Origin: Hoeflea sp.
GTDB taxonomy: Bacteria; Pseudomonadota; Alphaproteobacteria; Rhizobiales; Rhizobiaceae
DNA length: 64,000 nucleotides
Direction: 5' to 3'
NCBI GenBank assembly: GCA_019084245.1
Contig: JAHRFE010000028.1
Coordinates: 620,001-684,000 of the forward strand
This document shows, piece after piece, positions 1 through 9,193 of this stretch. Under the pieces are notes generated by a model that was given only the letters and a program-made list of their open reading frames with translations, was not told the DNA's origin and made no database searches. Each line of letters opens with the position of its first letter. Within the stretch, counting starts at the first letter, position 1. A program made the position numbers and the translations under genes.

Positions 1-1412
1 AACGCTGGCTCGGGCACACGCCGATCAGCTACAAGGACGTGGCGGGCTCGGGCAAGACTTCGGTTCCGTTTGCCGAAGTGGCGATCGACAAGGCCACTGC
101 CTATGCGGCCGAGGATGCCGAGGTGACGCTCAGGCTCTGGCACGTGCTCAAGCCGCGCCTCGCTGCGGACGGCATGACGCGGGTCTATGAGCGGCTGGAG
201 CGGCCGCTGGCGCCGGTGCTGATGCGGATGGAACAGCGCGGCATCCGCGTCGACCGGCAGATCCTGTCGCGGCTGTCGGGCGAACTGGCGCAGGGTGCAG
301 CGGCGCTGGAAGCCGAAATCCAGGAACTGGCCGGCGAGACTTTCAATGTCGGCTCGCCCAAGCAGCTGGGCGACATCCTGTTCGGCAAGATGAGCCTGCC
401 GGGCGGCACCAAGACCAAGTCCGGGCAATGGTCGACCTCGGCCCAGGTGCTCGAGGACCTTGCCGCCATGGGCCATGAGTTGCCGCGCAAGATCGTCGAC
501 TGGCGGCAGCTGACCAAGCTCAAATCGACCTATACGGATGCGCTGCCGGGGTACATCCATCCGGAGACAAAGCGGGTGCACACCTCGTTTGCGATGGCGG
601 CGACCACCACCGGGCGGCTGTCCTCGTCCGATCCCAACATCCAGAACATTCCGGTGCGCACGGCGGAAGGCCGCAAGATCCGCACTGCCTTCATTGCCGA
701 GCCCGGCAATGTGCTGATTTCGGCCGACTACAGCCAGATCGAGCTCCGGGTGCTGGCGCATGTGGCCGATATCCCGCAGCTGACCCAGGCCTTCGCAGAC
801 GGCGTCGACATTCACGCCATGACCGCATCCGAGATGTTCGGCGTTCCGATCGAGGGCATGCCCTCGGAAGTTCGGCGCCGCGCCAAGGCGATCAATTTCG
901 GCATCATCTACGGCATTTCGGCCTTTGGGCTTGCCAACCAGCTCGGCATCGAGCGGTCGGAAGCGGGAGACTATATCCGCAAATATTTCGAGCGCTTTCC
1001 GGGCATCAAGGACTACATGGAAGCCACCAAGGCGGAAGCCAAGGAGCATGGCTATGTGAAGACCATCTTCGGCCGCCGCGCGCATTATCCGGAAATCCGC
1101 TCCTCCAATCCGCAGGTCCGCGCCTTCAACGAGCGCGCCGCGATCAACGCGCCGATCCAGGGATCGGCCGCCGACATCATCCGCCGCGCCATGGTGCGAA
1201 TGGAGCCGGCGCTTGAGGCGGCCGGCACGGACGCGCGGATGCTGCTGCAGGTGCATGACGAGCTGGTGTTCGAGGCAGCCGAAGCGGATGCCGAAAAGAT
1301 CATCCCGGTCATCGTCGACGTGATGGAGAATGCGGCAATGCCGGCGCTCGACATGGCGGTGCCATTGAAGGTTGATGCGCGGGCGGCGAAGAACTGGGAC
1401 GAGGCGCATTAG
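1..1412 (+). CDS. polA: DNA polymerase I, C-terminal part (5' end outside window)
   Basis: The reading frame is already open at the first bases (RWLGHTPISYKDV...), so the gene starts upstream and only about the last 469 residues are present. What is visible is the end of the 3'-5' exonuclease-like region followed by the whole family A polymerase domain. Polymerase motif A (SADYSQIELRVLAH, with the metal-binding Asp), motif B/O-helix (RRRAKAINFGIIYG, with the dNTP-binding Lys and the Tyr) and motif C (LLQVHDELVFEA, with the catalytic His-Asp-Glu) are all intact. The enzyme fills gaps in excision repair and processes Okazaki fragments. The gene ends with TAG and is followed by a 116-base gap before an ABC importer operon on the same strand. 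Identification is secure. Confidence 0.97.
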   Translation, partial: RWLGHTPISYKDVAGSGKTSVPFAEVAIDKATAYAAEDAEVTLRLWHVLKPRLAADGMTRVYERLERPLAPVLMRMEQRGIRVDRQILSRLSGELAQGAAALEAEIQELAGETFNVGSPKQLGDILFGKMSLPGGTKTKSGQWSTSAQVLEDLAAMGHELPRKIVDWRQLTKLKSTYTDALPGYIHPETKRVHTSFAMAATTTGRLSSSDPNIQNIPVRTAEGRKIRTAFIAEPGNVLISADYSQIELRVLAHVADIPQLTQAFADGVDIHAMTASEMFGVPIEGMPSEVRRRAKAINFGIIYGISAFGLANQLGIERSEAGDYIRKYFERFPGIKDYMEATKAEAKEHGYVKTIFGRRAHYPEIRSSNPQVRAFNERAAINAPIQGSAADIIRRAMVRMEPALEAAGTDARMLLQVHDELVFEAAEADAEKIIPVIVDVMENAAMPALDMAVPLKVDARAAKNWDEAH

Positions 1413-1528
1413 GTATCGCACACGCGCGAATCACCAAATTGTGACGCTTTGGCGCGGCCGGTTTGATTGACGTTACCGTGACCCTGTGGTGTCTGGATTG
1501 AGCTCTTTTGTTTCAAGAGGCCCGCTCC

Positions 1529-2773
1529 ATGAGGAATGCCATGATCAAGTCTCCCATCCTGTTTGCCGGCGCGCTGAGTGCGGCGCTCGCCTTTTCGCAA
1601 ACCTCTCATGCCGCTGATCCGGATCCGCGCGACTGGGACGCGGTGTTGCAGGAAGCCAAGGGCCAGACGGTCTACTTCAATGCCTGGGGCGGGTCGGAAA
1701 ACATCAACCTCTATATCGACTGGGCCGGCCAGACGCTGAAGGAGCGATTCGGCGTGACCGTGGTTCACGTGAAACTCGATGACACCGCCAATGCGGTGGC
1801 GACGGTGCTGGCCGAGAAGGCCGCGGGCAAGAGCGAGGGCGGTTCGGTCGATCTCATCTGGATCAATGGCGAGAACTTCGCCTCGATGAAGCGCCAGGAT
1901 CTGCTGATGGCGCCCGACTGGACCACGTCGCTGCCGAACTGGGCCTATGTCGACCATGAGACCAAGCCCACGATCCTGACCGATTTCACCATTCCGACCG
2001 ACGGGCTTGAAAGCCCCTGGGGCGGCGCGAAGATGGTGTTCTTCCATGACACCGCGCGCACGCCTGCTGACAGCGTGCCGGGCTCGTCGGCCGAACTTCT
2101 GGACTGGGCCGAGCGAAACCCGGGCCGCTTCTCCTATCCGCAGCCGCCGGATTTCATCGGGTCTTCGTTTCTCAAGCAGGTGCTGTCGGAAACCATCGCG
2201 GATCCGGCGAAGCTCAGCCAGAAGGTCAACGCGGCGAGCTTTGCCGAGGATGCGGCGCCCTTGTTTGCCTATCTCGACAGGCTGCACCCCAATCTGTGGC
2301 GCAGCGGCAAGGCCTATCCGCAGAACTATCCCGACATGAAGCAGAAGCTTGCCGATGGCGAACTCGACATCATCTTCGCCTTCAATCCGTCGGAAGCCTC
2401 AGCCGGTATCGCTGCGGGCGAACTGCCCGATACGGTGCGCTCGTTCACCTACACCGAGGGCACGCTTGGCAACACGCATTTTGTCGCCATTCCCTACAAT
2501 GCGAGCGCCAAGGCAGGCGCGCTGGTGCTGGCCAATTTCCTGATTTCGCCGGAAGCGCAGCTGCGCAAGCAGGACCCTTCGGTGTGGGGCGACCCGACGG
2601 TGCTGTCGATGGACAAGCTGTCGGCCGAGGACCGCGCCGCCTTCGAGGCGCTCGATCTGGGCATTGCCACCCTGAGGCCCGATGAACTCGGCCCTGCGCT
2701 CGACGAGCCGCATCCGGACTGGATGGAGCGGATCGAAGGCGAGTGGCTCAAGCGCTACGGCGCGGCCAACTGA
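1529..2773 (+). CDS. ynjB: ABC transporter substrate-binding protein, YnjB family
   Basis: Periplasmic solute-binding protein of 414 residues. The start at ATG 1529 is chosen because AAGAGG lies at suitable spacing; a TTG at 1508 is in frame but has no ribosome site. A Sec signal peptide is clear: basic N-terminus, hydrophobic stretch of residues 8-22, cleavage near SHA-ADPDP at about residue 28. The mature part carries the family signature near its start (YFNAWGGSENINLYIDW) and the long bilobal body of a cluster F/D-like binding protein. It is the first gene of a three-gene importer, with a 33-base gap to the fused permease. The substrate of Ynj-type systems is not established to my knowledge (thiamine- or cation-like ligands have been suggested by homology), so none is assigned. 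Confidence 0.85.
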   Translation: MRNAMIKSPILFAGALSAALAFSQTSHAADPDPRDWDAVLQEAKGQTVYFNAWGGSENINLYIDWAGQTLKERFGVTVVHVKLDDTANAVATVLAEKAAGKSEGGSVDLIWINGENFASMKRQDLLMAPDWTTSLPNWAYVDHETKPTILTDFTIPTDGLESPWGGAKMVFFHDTARTPADSVPGSSAELLDWAERNPGRFSYPQPPDFIGSSFLKQVLSETIADPAKLSQKVNAASFAEDAAPLFAYLDRLHPNLWRSGKAYPQNYPDMKQKLADGELDIIFAFNPSEASAGIAAGELPDTVRSFTYTEGTLGNTHFVAIPYNASAKAGALVLANFLISPEAQLRKQDPSVWGDPTVLSMDKLSAEDRAAFEALDLGIATLRPDELGPALDEPHPDWMERIEGEWLKRYGAAN

Positions 2774-2806
2774 CGATCATGATGACAGACAACGGGACAG
2801 AGTGAC

Positions 2807-4501
2807 ATGACCGGCGGCGTGCGTCTGGCGCGCCTGGCGCCGCCGCTCACACTTCTGATCCTGCTCGGCCCGCTGGCCTTCGGCCTGGCGGGGACGGCGC
2901 TGCCGGCGCTGGGCTATCTGCCGGATCTCGGCGGGACCGAGTTTACCACCGCGCATTTTTCCGAACTGGCGGAGGTTCCGGGCATCTGGCGCTCGGCGCT
3001 GCTGTCGGTCGCGATCGGGCTGATCACGACGCTGGTCTCGCTTGGCGCGGTGGCGGGTTTTGTGGCGAGCGACCTGGGAACTTCCGGATTTGCCCGGATG
3101 CGCCGGATGATCTCGCCGCTCCTGTCGGTGCCGCATGCGGCAGCTGCCTTCGGCCTTGCCTTCCTGATTGCGCCGTCGGGCATGATCATGCGGCTGGTCT
3201 CGCCCTGGCTCACCGGGCTCGACCGGCCGCCCGATCTCCTGATCATCAATGATCCGCTGGCGCTGTCGATGATGGCCGGGCTGATCGTCAAGGAAATCCC
3301 GTTCCTGTTCCTGGTGACGCTGGCGGCGCTGCCGCAGACGCGTCATCTGGAAACCATGCGGCTGGGGCGTTCGCTCGGATACGGCCGGGTGGCAAGCTTC
3401 ACCTTCCTGTTGTGGCCGCCGGTCTACCGGCAGATCCGGCTCGCCGTGTTCGCCGTCGTGGCCTATGCGACCTCGGTGGTCGATGTGGCGCTGATCCTCG
3501 GCCCGCATCTGCCGCCGACGCTGCCGGTGCGGCTGATCGACTGGATGAACGATCCGGACCTCGAATCGCGGTTCCTGGCCTCGGCCGGCGCAATCCTGCA
3601 ATTGGGCGTGACGTTGGCTGCGCTGATTGCCTGGGTCGGGCTGGAGCGGATCGGCGCGTTTCTAGTCAGGCAGATCCGTGACAATGGCCGGCGCTGGCGC
3701 CGCGACATGGCGGTGCGCGCCCTTGCCCGGAGCGTGATGGGCGGATCGGCCGTCATCATCTTCGGCGGCATCGCGGTGCTGGCGCTCTGGTCGGTATCCG
3801 GCCTCTGGCAATTCCCGGATGCGCTGCCTTCGAGCTTCACCTGGAAAAGCTGGATGCAGGCGTTGCCGCGGATGAGCGGGCCGCTCGGCACCACGCTCGC
3901 GGTCGCCGGACTGTCGACGCTGATTGCGCTGACGCTCACCATCCTGTGCCTGGAGCGCGAATACGAGACCGGGCGGGGCCGGGGCGGCGGCGCGCTGCTG
4001 CTGATCTACCTGCCGCTGATCGTGCCGCAGATCTCGTTCATGTTCGGCCTGCAGGTGCTGTCGATCTGGCTCGGGGTCGACGCCAGCTTTTCAGCACTTG
4101 TGCTGGCGCACCTGGTGTTCGTGCTGCCCTATGTGTTTTTGTCGCTGAGCGATCCGTGGCGGGCGCATGACCGCCGCCATGACCTGATCGCCGCGGGGCT
4201 CGGCATGAGCCGGACCCGGACGCTGGTCAAGATCCGGCTGCCGATGCTGACGCGCGCCATCCTGACGGCGGCGGCGGTCGGGTTTTCCGTCTCGGTCGGG
4301 CAATATCTGCCGACCGTGCTGATCGGCGCCGGACGGCTGACCACGGTCACCACCGAGGCGGTGGCGCTGGCAGCCGGCGGAAATCGCCGCGTCATCGGCG
4401 TCTATGCCTTCATGCAGACGCTGCTGCCGTTTTTCGCATTCGCCATTGCAACGGGATTGCCGGGCTTGGTATTCCGCAACCGGCGAGGCTTGCGGGTGTG
4501 A
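2807..4501 (+). CDS. ynjC: ABC transporter permease, YnjC family (two permease halves fused)
   Basis: Integral membrane protein of 564 residues with about twelve hydrophobic segments. It consists of two homologous permease halves in tandem, as in FbpB/ThiP-like iron and thiamine importers. Each half has an EAA-type cytoplasmic loop that would contact the ATPase: around residues 180-200 (MRLGRSLGYGRVASFTFLLW) and around 465-485 (GLGMSRTRTLVKIRLPML). The first hydrophobic segment (residues 10-30) is a membrane anchor rather than a cleaved signal. The fused layout means a single gene supplies both channel subunits, which agrees with there being only one permease gene between the binding protein and the ATPase. 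The stop codon overlaps the start of the next gene (GTGA), implying coupled translation. Confidence 0.85.
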   Translation: MTGGVRLARLAPPLTLLILLGPLAFGLAGTALPALGYLPDLGGTEFTTAHFSELAEVPGIWRSALLSVAIGLITTLVSLGAVAGFVASDLGTSGFARMRRMISPLLSVPHAAAAFGLAFLIAPSGMIMRLVSPWLTGLDRPPDLLIINDPLALSMMAGLIVKEIPFLFLVTLAALPQTRHLETMRLGRSLGYGRVASFTFLLWPPVYRQIRLAVFAVVAYATSVVDVALILGPHLPPTLPVRLIDWMNDPDLESRFLASAGAILQLGVTLAALIAWVGLERIGAFLVRQIRDNGRRWRRDMAVRALARSVMGGSAVIIFGGIAVLALWSVSGLWQFPDALPSSFTWKSWMQALPRMSGPLGTTLAVAGLSTLIALTLTILCLEREYETGRGRGGGALLLIYLPLIVPQISFMFGLQVLSIWLGVDASFSALVLAHLVFVLPYVFLSLSDPWRAHDRRHDLIAAGLGMSRTRTLVKIRLPMLTRAILTAAAVGFSVSVGQYLPTVLIGAGRLTTVTTEAVALAAGGNRRVIGVYAFMQTLLPFFAFAIATGLPGLVFRNRRGLRV

Positions 4502-5160
4502 CAATGGAGAGCGTGACCGAGATTGAGGGACTGGTGCTGGACGGGGTGCGCATTTGCCTTGGCGACCAGATGCTGGTGGCGCTTGACGCGCAGGTCCGGC
4601 GTGGACAGATACTCACCGTGATGGGGCCTTCGGGGTCGGGGAAGTCCACCCTGCTCGCCTATCTCGGCGGGTTTCTCGATCCGGCCTTTTCGGCCAGCGG
4701 CGGCGTTTCGGTGGATGGCGTCGACCTGACATCGCTGGCAGCCGAGAAACGCCATGCCGGCATCCTGTTTCAGGATCCGCTGCTGTTTCCGCACCTGAGT
4801 GTCGTCGACAATATCGCCATTGCCATTCCCGAAGGCATTCGCGGCCGCAAGCAGAGACGCCAGCTGGCGCAGGCAGCACTCGAAGATGCCGATCTGGCGG
4901 ATTTCGGGGACAGGGATCCCGACACGCTGTCGGGCGGACAAAAGGCCCGGGTCGCGCTGCAGCGGGTGCTGGTGTCGCAGCCGCGAATCCTGCTGCTCGA
5001 CGAGCCGTTCTCCAAGCTTGACGCCGATCTGCGCGAACAGACGCGACAGCTGGTGTTCGACCGGGCGCGCCGGGCCGGGCTGCCGGTGGTGCTGGTGACC
5101 CATGACGAGGACGACGCACGCGCCGCCGGCGGGCAGCTGCACAAGGTCGGCCAGCCGTGA
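4498..5160 (+). CDS. ynjD: ABC transporter ATP-binding protein, YnjD family
   Basis: Small ABC ATPase of 220 residues, close to the minimum for one nucleotide-binding domain. Visible motifs: Walker A GPSGSGKST (residues 43-51), Q-loop LFQDPLLFPH, signature LSGGQKARVAL, Walker B LLLLDEPFSKLD and the switch His in VTHDEDD. The GTG start at 4498 is preferred because GAGG sits nine bases upstream and it forms a GTGA overlap with the permease stop; ATG 4504 is the alternative. The protein ends shortly after the switch region with no regulatory domain. It energises the YnjBC importer. Its last codons overlap the start of hrpB in the same way, so the helicase may be read from the same transcript. 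Confidence 0.87.
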   Translation: MTMESVTEIEGLVLDGVRICLGDQMLVALDAQVRRGQILTVMGPSGSGKSTLLAYLGGFLDPAFSASGGVSVDGVDLTSLAAEKRHAGILFQDPLLFPHLSVVDNIAIAIPEGIRGRKQRRQLAQAALEDADLADFGDRDPDTLSGGQKARVALQRVLVSQPRILLLDEPFSKLDADLREQTRQLVFDRARRAGLPVVLVTHDEDDARAAGGQLHKVGQP

Positions 5161-7622
5161 GCGATATCGCCGAGCGCCATGCCGATCTGCCGGTTTCCGA
5201 CGTGCTGGAGCCTCTGCGCGAAGCTCTCGCCCAAGGACCCAACGCCGTGCTGGCGGCACCGCCGGGGGCGGGCAAGACCACGCTGGTGCCGCTGGTGCTG
5301 ATCGAGGAGCCGTGGCTCAAGGGCAAGATCATCCTGGTCGAGCCGCGCCGGCTGGCGGCGCGCGCGGCGGCGCGGCGGATGGCGGCGATGCTGGGCGAAG
5401 AGGTCGGCGGAACCGTCGGATACCGGATGCGGCTCGACACCAAGGTGACGGCCCGGACCCGGATCGAGGTGGTGACAGAAGGCGTGTTCACCCGCATGGC
5501 GCTGTCCTCACCCGATCTCGAGGGCATCGATTGCGTCATCTTCGACGAGTTTCACGAGCGCGCACTGGAGGCCGATTTCGGGCTTGCGCTGGCGCTCGAC
5601 ATCCAGTCGGGCCTGCGCGAGGATCTGCGCATCCTGGTGATGTCGGCGACGCTGGATACGGCGCGCGTGGCGGGGCTGATCGAGGATTGCCCGGTGATCG
5701 AAAGCCTGGGCCGCAGCCATCCGGTCGACATCCGCTATCTCGACCGGCCCGCCGGCCAGCGCATCGACATCGCCATGGCCAGCGCCATCGAGATGGTCTG
5801 CCGCACGGAAGCCGGTTCCATCCTGGCGTTCCTGCCGGGGCAAGGCGAAATCCGGCAGGTGGCCGCGCGGCTCGAGGACCGGCTGGGGCCGTTGACCGAC
5901 GTGCAGCCGCTCTATGGCGGGCTCAGTTCAGCCGAGCAGGACGCCGCGATCAGGCCATCGCCGGAAGGGCGGCGCAAGGTGGTGCTGTCGACCCCGGTGG
6001 CGGAAAGCTCGATCACCATCGACGGCGTGCGCGTCGTCATCGACAGCGGGCTGGTGCGCCAGCCGGTCTATGAACCGTCGACCGGCATCACCCGGCTTGA
6101 GACCATCCGCGCCTCGCAGGCGTCCGCCGACCAGCGCGCGGGACGCGCCGGGCGAACCGCGCCGGGGATTGCCGTGCGGCTGTGGCGCGCGGAACAGACC
6201 AAGGCGCTGCCCGCCTTTTCAACGCCCCAGATTCTGGCCAGCGATCTGTCGGCCCTGGTGCTCGACTGCCTGGCCTGGGGCGTGAGCGACCCAAGACGCT
6301 TGCGCTTCATTGATCCACCGCCCGACGCAGCGCTTGAGGAAGCGCGGACCTTGCTTTTCAAGCTTGGCGCCATTGATGCGGAGGGTGGACTGACCCAGCG
6401 CGGCAAACGCATGCGCGAACTGGCTTTGCCGCCGCGGCTCGCCTCGATGGTGGTGGCCGGCGAAGAAGACGGGCACGGCTATGCCGCAGCGGAACTGGCG
6501 GTGCTTCTGACCGAGCAGGGGCTTGGCGGACAGGATGTGGATCTCGAGACCAGACTGTCGCGGTTTCGCTCCGACCGGACGCCGCGCGGCTCCGCTGCGA
6601 GGGCGCTGGTGGCGCGGATCTCGGGAGGCGGCAAGGCCGCGCGATCCGGCGGCGTCGTTCCGGCAGCAGCTTTGCTTGTCCATGCGTTCCCCGACCGCAT
6701 CGCCCGGCAAAGGGGCGGACGGGGCCGCTTCGTGCTGGCCAATGGCCGTGGCGCCGCGATCGACGAAACGGACAGGCTGGCGGGCGCCGAGTTCCTGGTG
6801 ATCGCGGATCTGAGCGGCAAGGCGCAGGCCGCGCGCATTCTCGCCGCCGCCGAACTGTCGGGACAGGCGCTGGAGGACGTTCTCGATGAGCAGGCGACGC
6901 AGGATGATGAGTGCATCTTCGATGCGCAGTCGGGCTCGGTCCGTGCGCGACGGATCCGCCGGCTTGGCGCCATCACCCTTGCCGAGACGCCGCTGCCCAG
7001 GCCGGACGCCGCGCAAGCCATGGCGGCCTTGTGTGCGGGCATCCGCAAGACCGGGATCAAGGCGTTGCCGTTTTCGCCCGCAGGATTGCAATTGCGCGAC
7101 CGGATCGGCTTTCTGCACCGCAGTCTTGGCGCCCCTTGGCCGGATGTGTCCGATGCGGCCCTGCTGGAGGCGCTGGAGACCTGGTTTGCGCCCTTCCAGC
7201 CGGGAATCACCGCGCTCAAGGCCATAGATCGGGATGGTCTCAACGAGGGCCTGCTGTCGCTGTGCGGTCACGACGCGAAGGCCGAGATCGCCAGGCTGGT
7301 TCCGACCCACTACGAGGCGCCGACCGGATCGCGGCTGCCGATCCGCTATGACGAGGAGAGTCCGGTGGTGGCAGTCCGCGTGCAGGAGCTTTTTGGAGAG
7401 ACCCGCCATCCCGCGATTGCCGGCGGACGGCTGCCGCTGACGCTCGAACTGCTGTCGCCGGCGCACCGGCCGATCCAGACCACGCGAGACCTGCCCGGAT
7501 TCTGGGCCGGATCCTGGGCCGATGTGCGCGCCGACATGCGCGGACGCTACCCGCGCCACCCCTGGCCCGAGAATCCCGCCGAGGCCGGCCCGACCCGGCG
7601 CGCAAAGCCGCGCGGCACCTAA
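5157..7622 (+). CDS. hrpB: ATP-dependent helicase HrpB
   Basis: DEAH-box helicase of 821 residues, matching the usual HrpB length. The RecA-like core carries Walker A APPGAGKTT (residues 34-42), motif II DEFHER, motif III SAT (VMSATLDT) and motif VI QRAGRAGRTAPG. It continues into the helicase-associated domain and the HrpB-specific C-terminal domain, where the tail reads LPGFWAGSWADVRADMRGRYPRHPWPENP, a characteristic ending. HrpB proteins are presumed RNA helicases, but their cellular substrate is unclear. The GTG start at 5157 overlaps the preceding ATPase gene by four bases. Proximity to actS/actR resembles the arrangement I recall in other rhizobia. Confidence 0.93.
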   Translation: MSDIAERHADLPVSDVLEPLREALAQGPNAVLAAPPGAGKTTLVPLVLIEEPWLKGKIILVEPRRLAARAAARRMAAMLGEEVGGTVGYRMRLDTKVTARTRIEVVTEGVFTRMALSSPDLEGIDCVIFDEFHERALEADFGLALALDIQSGLREDLRILVMSATLDTARVAGLIEDCPVIESLGRSHPVDIRYLDRPAGQRIDIAMASAIEMVCRTEAGSILAFLPGQGEIRQVAARLEDRLGPLTDVQPLYGGLSSAEQDAAIRPSPEGRRKVVLSTPVAESSITIDGVRVVIDSGLVRQPVYEPSTGITRLETIRASQASADQRAGRAGRTAPGIAVRLWRAEQTKALPAFSTPQILASDLSALVLDCLAWGVSDPRRLRFIDPPPDAALEEARTLLFKLGAIDAEGGLTQRGKRMRELALPPRLASMVVAGEEDGHGYAAAELAVLLTEQGLGGQDVDLETRLSRFRSDRTPRGSAARALVARISGGGKAARSGGVVPAAALLVHAFPDRIARQRGGRGRFVLANGRGAAIDETDRLAGAEFLVIADLSGKAQAARILAAAELSGQALEDVLDEQATQDDECIFDAQSGSVRARRIRRLGAITLAETPLPRPDAAQAMAALCAGIRKTGIKALPFSPAGLQLRDRIGFLHRSLGAPWPDVSDAALLEALETWFAPFQPGITALKAIDRDGLNEGLLSLCGHDAKAEIARLVPTHYEAPTGSRLPIRYDEESPVVAVRVQELFGETRHPAIAGGRLPLTLELLSPAHRPIQTTRDLPGFWAGSWADVRADMRGRYPRHPWPENPAEAGPTRRAKPRGT

Positions 7623-7640
7623 TGCATCTCCACCAGCTTT

Positions 7641-7660
7641 GCGCATCCGACAGGATGCGC
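7641..7660. repeat. short perfect inverted repeat, REP-like (family A, copy 1)
   Basis: Two perfect 8-base arms, GCGCATCC and GGATGCGC, flank a GACA loop. It sits in the 51-base gap between hrpB and actS, 13 bases before the actS start. The same core with longer arms recurs at 26410-26445. It has no T-tract, so it does not look like an intrinsic terminator. Confidence 0.6.
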
Positions 7661-7673
7661 TAGATCAGTTTGC

Positions 7674-9014
7674 ATGACCGTTTTCCCGCCCTTTCTTGAA
7701 GACCACGCAATCCGGCACCGGTTGCGGCTGCAGACCCTGACCCGGCTGAGGTGGCTGGCCGTGGTCGGCCAGAGCGCCACGGTGCTGATCATCGCCCATG
7801 GCTATGGTTTTGAGCTTCCGGAACTGTCCTGCTTTGCGCTGATTGCCTGTTCGGCCGTCCTGAATGTCTTCCTCTCCGTCCGCTTCCCGGCGGCTCACAG
7901 GCTGCCGCCCCTCGGCGCGACAGCGATCCTGTCCTTCGATGTGGCGCAGCTGTCAGGCCTTTTGTTCATGACCGGCGGGCTCGCCAATCCGTTTTCGGTC
8001 CTGCTGTGCGTGCCGGTGATCATTTCATCGGCGTCGCAGCCCGTGCGGCATACGCTCGGTCTCGGCGCCCTGTCAGTGGTCATCGTCACGGTTCTGGCGT
8101 TTTATTCCATGCCGCTGCCCTGGTATCCCGGCAGCGACTTCCAGGTTCCCTACCTGCTCATTGCCGGCGCCTGGATTGCCATCGTCTCGACCACGGCGTT
8201 TGCCGCGTTCTACTCGTTCCAGGTGTCCGCCGAGGCCAATCAGCTCGCCGATGCGCTGTCCGCGACCGAACTGGTGCTGCAACGCGAACAGCATCTCTCG
8301 GCGCTCGATGGCCTGGCGGCAGCGGCGGCGCATGAACTTGGAACACCGCTGGCAACCATTCAGGTCGTGGCCAAGGAAATGGAAAAGGCGCTTGCCGACG
8401 ATCCTCGGTTTACCGATGATCTGATGCTGCTGCGCAGCCAGACTGAACGCTGCCGCGATATCCTGAGACGCCTGTCGACGCTTTCGGCCGAAGACGAGGC
8501 CCATATGGTGAGGCTGCCGCTGGGATCGCTGATCGAGGAAGTGATCGCGCCGCACCGGGAATTCGGCATCGCCATCGATCTCGTGCAGGCAGACACCGAC
8601 ATGCCCGAACCGGTCGGCCGGAGGAACCCCGGCATCCTGTTCGGCCTAGGCAACCTGATCGAGAACGCCGTCGACTTCGCCCAGGAGCGCGTGACTGTGA
8701 CCGTGTCCCATGGCCGCGACCGGATCGGGATCGTCATCGAGGATGACGGACCAGGCTTCGCCCCCGATGTTCTCACCAAGATCGGGGTTCCGTTCATGCA
8801 CCGGCGCAATCGCCTGGACCGGGAGAAAGGCGGCGGCCTGGGCCTTGGATTGTTCATCGCCAAGACATTGCTTGAACGGTCCGGGGCGCTGCTCACATTT
8901 TCCAACAAGCCGCTGCCATTGACCGGAGCGCGTGTCGAGGTCAGCTGGCCGCGGGAGAAAATGGACCTGTTTGGCTCGAACACGCAGCAACGAAACGCAG
9001 TTGGAACTGGATAA
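7674..9014 (+). CDS. actS: redox-sensing histidine kinase ActS (RegB/PrrB family)
   Basis: Membrane sensor kinase of 446 residues. Six hydrophobic segments fill residues 25-185. They are followed by a dimerisation/phosphoacceptor domain with H-box AAAAHELGTPLATI (His220) and a catalytic domain ending in G-boxes EDDGPGFAP and GGGLGLGLFIAKTLL. Two features known to sense redox in RegB are present: the quinone-binding heptad GGLANPF (residues 101-107) between membrane segments, and the cytoplasmic redox-active cysteine (Cys260 in QTERCRD). The family controls respiration, carbon and nitrogen metabolism and acid tolerance through its partner regulator, which lies 179 bases downstream. The start at ATG 7674 gives the usual RegB N-terminus; its ribosome site is weak. 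Confidence 0.93.
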   Translation: MTVFPPFLEDHAIRHRLRLQTLTRLRWLAVVGQSATVLIIAHGYGFELPELSCFALIACSAVLNVFLSVRFPAAHRLPPLGATAILSFDVAQLSGLLFMTGGLANPFSVLLCVPVIISSASQPVRHTLGLGALSVVIVTVLAFYSMPLPWYPGSDFQVPYLLIAGAWIAIVSTTAFAAFYSFQVSAEANQLADALSATELVLQREQHLSALDGLAAAAAHELGTPLATIQVVAKEMEKALADDPRFTDDLMLLRSQTERCRDILRRLSTLSAEDEAHMVRLPLGSLIEEVIAPHREFGIAIDLVQADTDMPEPVGRRNPGILFGLGNLIENAVDFAQERVTVTVSHGRDRIGIVIEDDGPGFAPDVLTKIGVPFMHRRNRLDREKGGGLGLGLFIAKTLLERSGALLTFSNKPLPLTGARVEVSWPREKMDLFGSNTQQRNAVGTG

Positions 9015-9050
9015 ATTGCAAAACAGCGTTAAATCGGAGATACAGGCTGG

Positions 9051-9082
9051 TGGTCTGGCCGCGACAGATGGGTCCCATCCGT
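9051..9082. repeat. palindromic intergenic repeat (family B, copy 1)
   Basis: TGGTCTGGCCGCG followed by the imperfect palindrome ACAGATGGGTCCCATCCGT. Base by base it matches 26 of 32 positions of the copy abutting accD at 36478-36509. It lies in the actS-actR gap, with a second copy 50 bases further on. Confidence 0.55.
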
Positions 9083-9131
9083 TCCGAAAGGTCAGCCCGC
9101 CAGCGATTGATCCGGTGGGCTGTTCATTCGC

Positions 9132-9161
9132 ACAGATAGGAACCATCTGGCTGGATCGCAC
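9132..9161. repeat. palindromic intergenic repeat (family B, copy 2)
   Basis: This copy has the core ACAGATAGGAACCATCTGG followed by CTGGATCGCAC. It matches 27 of 30 positions of 36491-36520, including the non-palindromic tail GGATCGCAC, so shared ancestry is more likely than a chance palindrome. It ends 32 bases before the actR start and could form a hairpin in the actR leader. Confidence 0.6.
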
Positions 9162-9193
9162 GACCCGCGTGGCGCACGCGAACAAGGTGACAC

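Noticed and set aside
1413-1528. Small RNA gene next to polA (alpha-r type RNAs lie near polA in some rhizobia)
   Set aside because: Only 116 bases are available and I see no terminator hairpin; position alone is not evidence.
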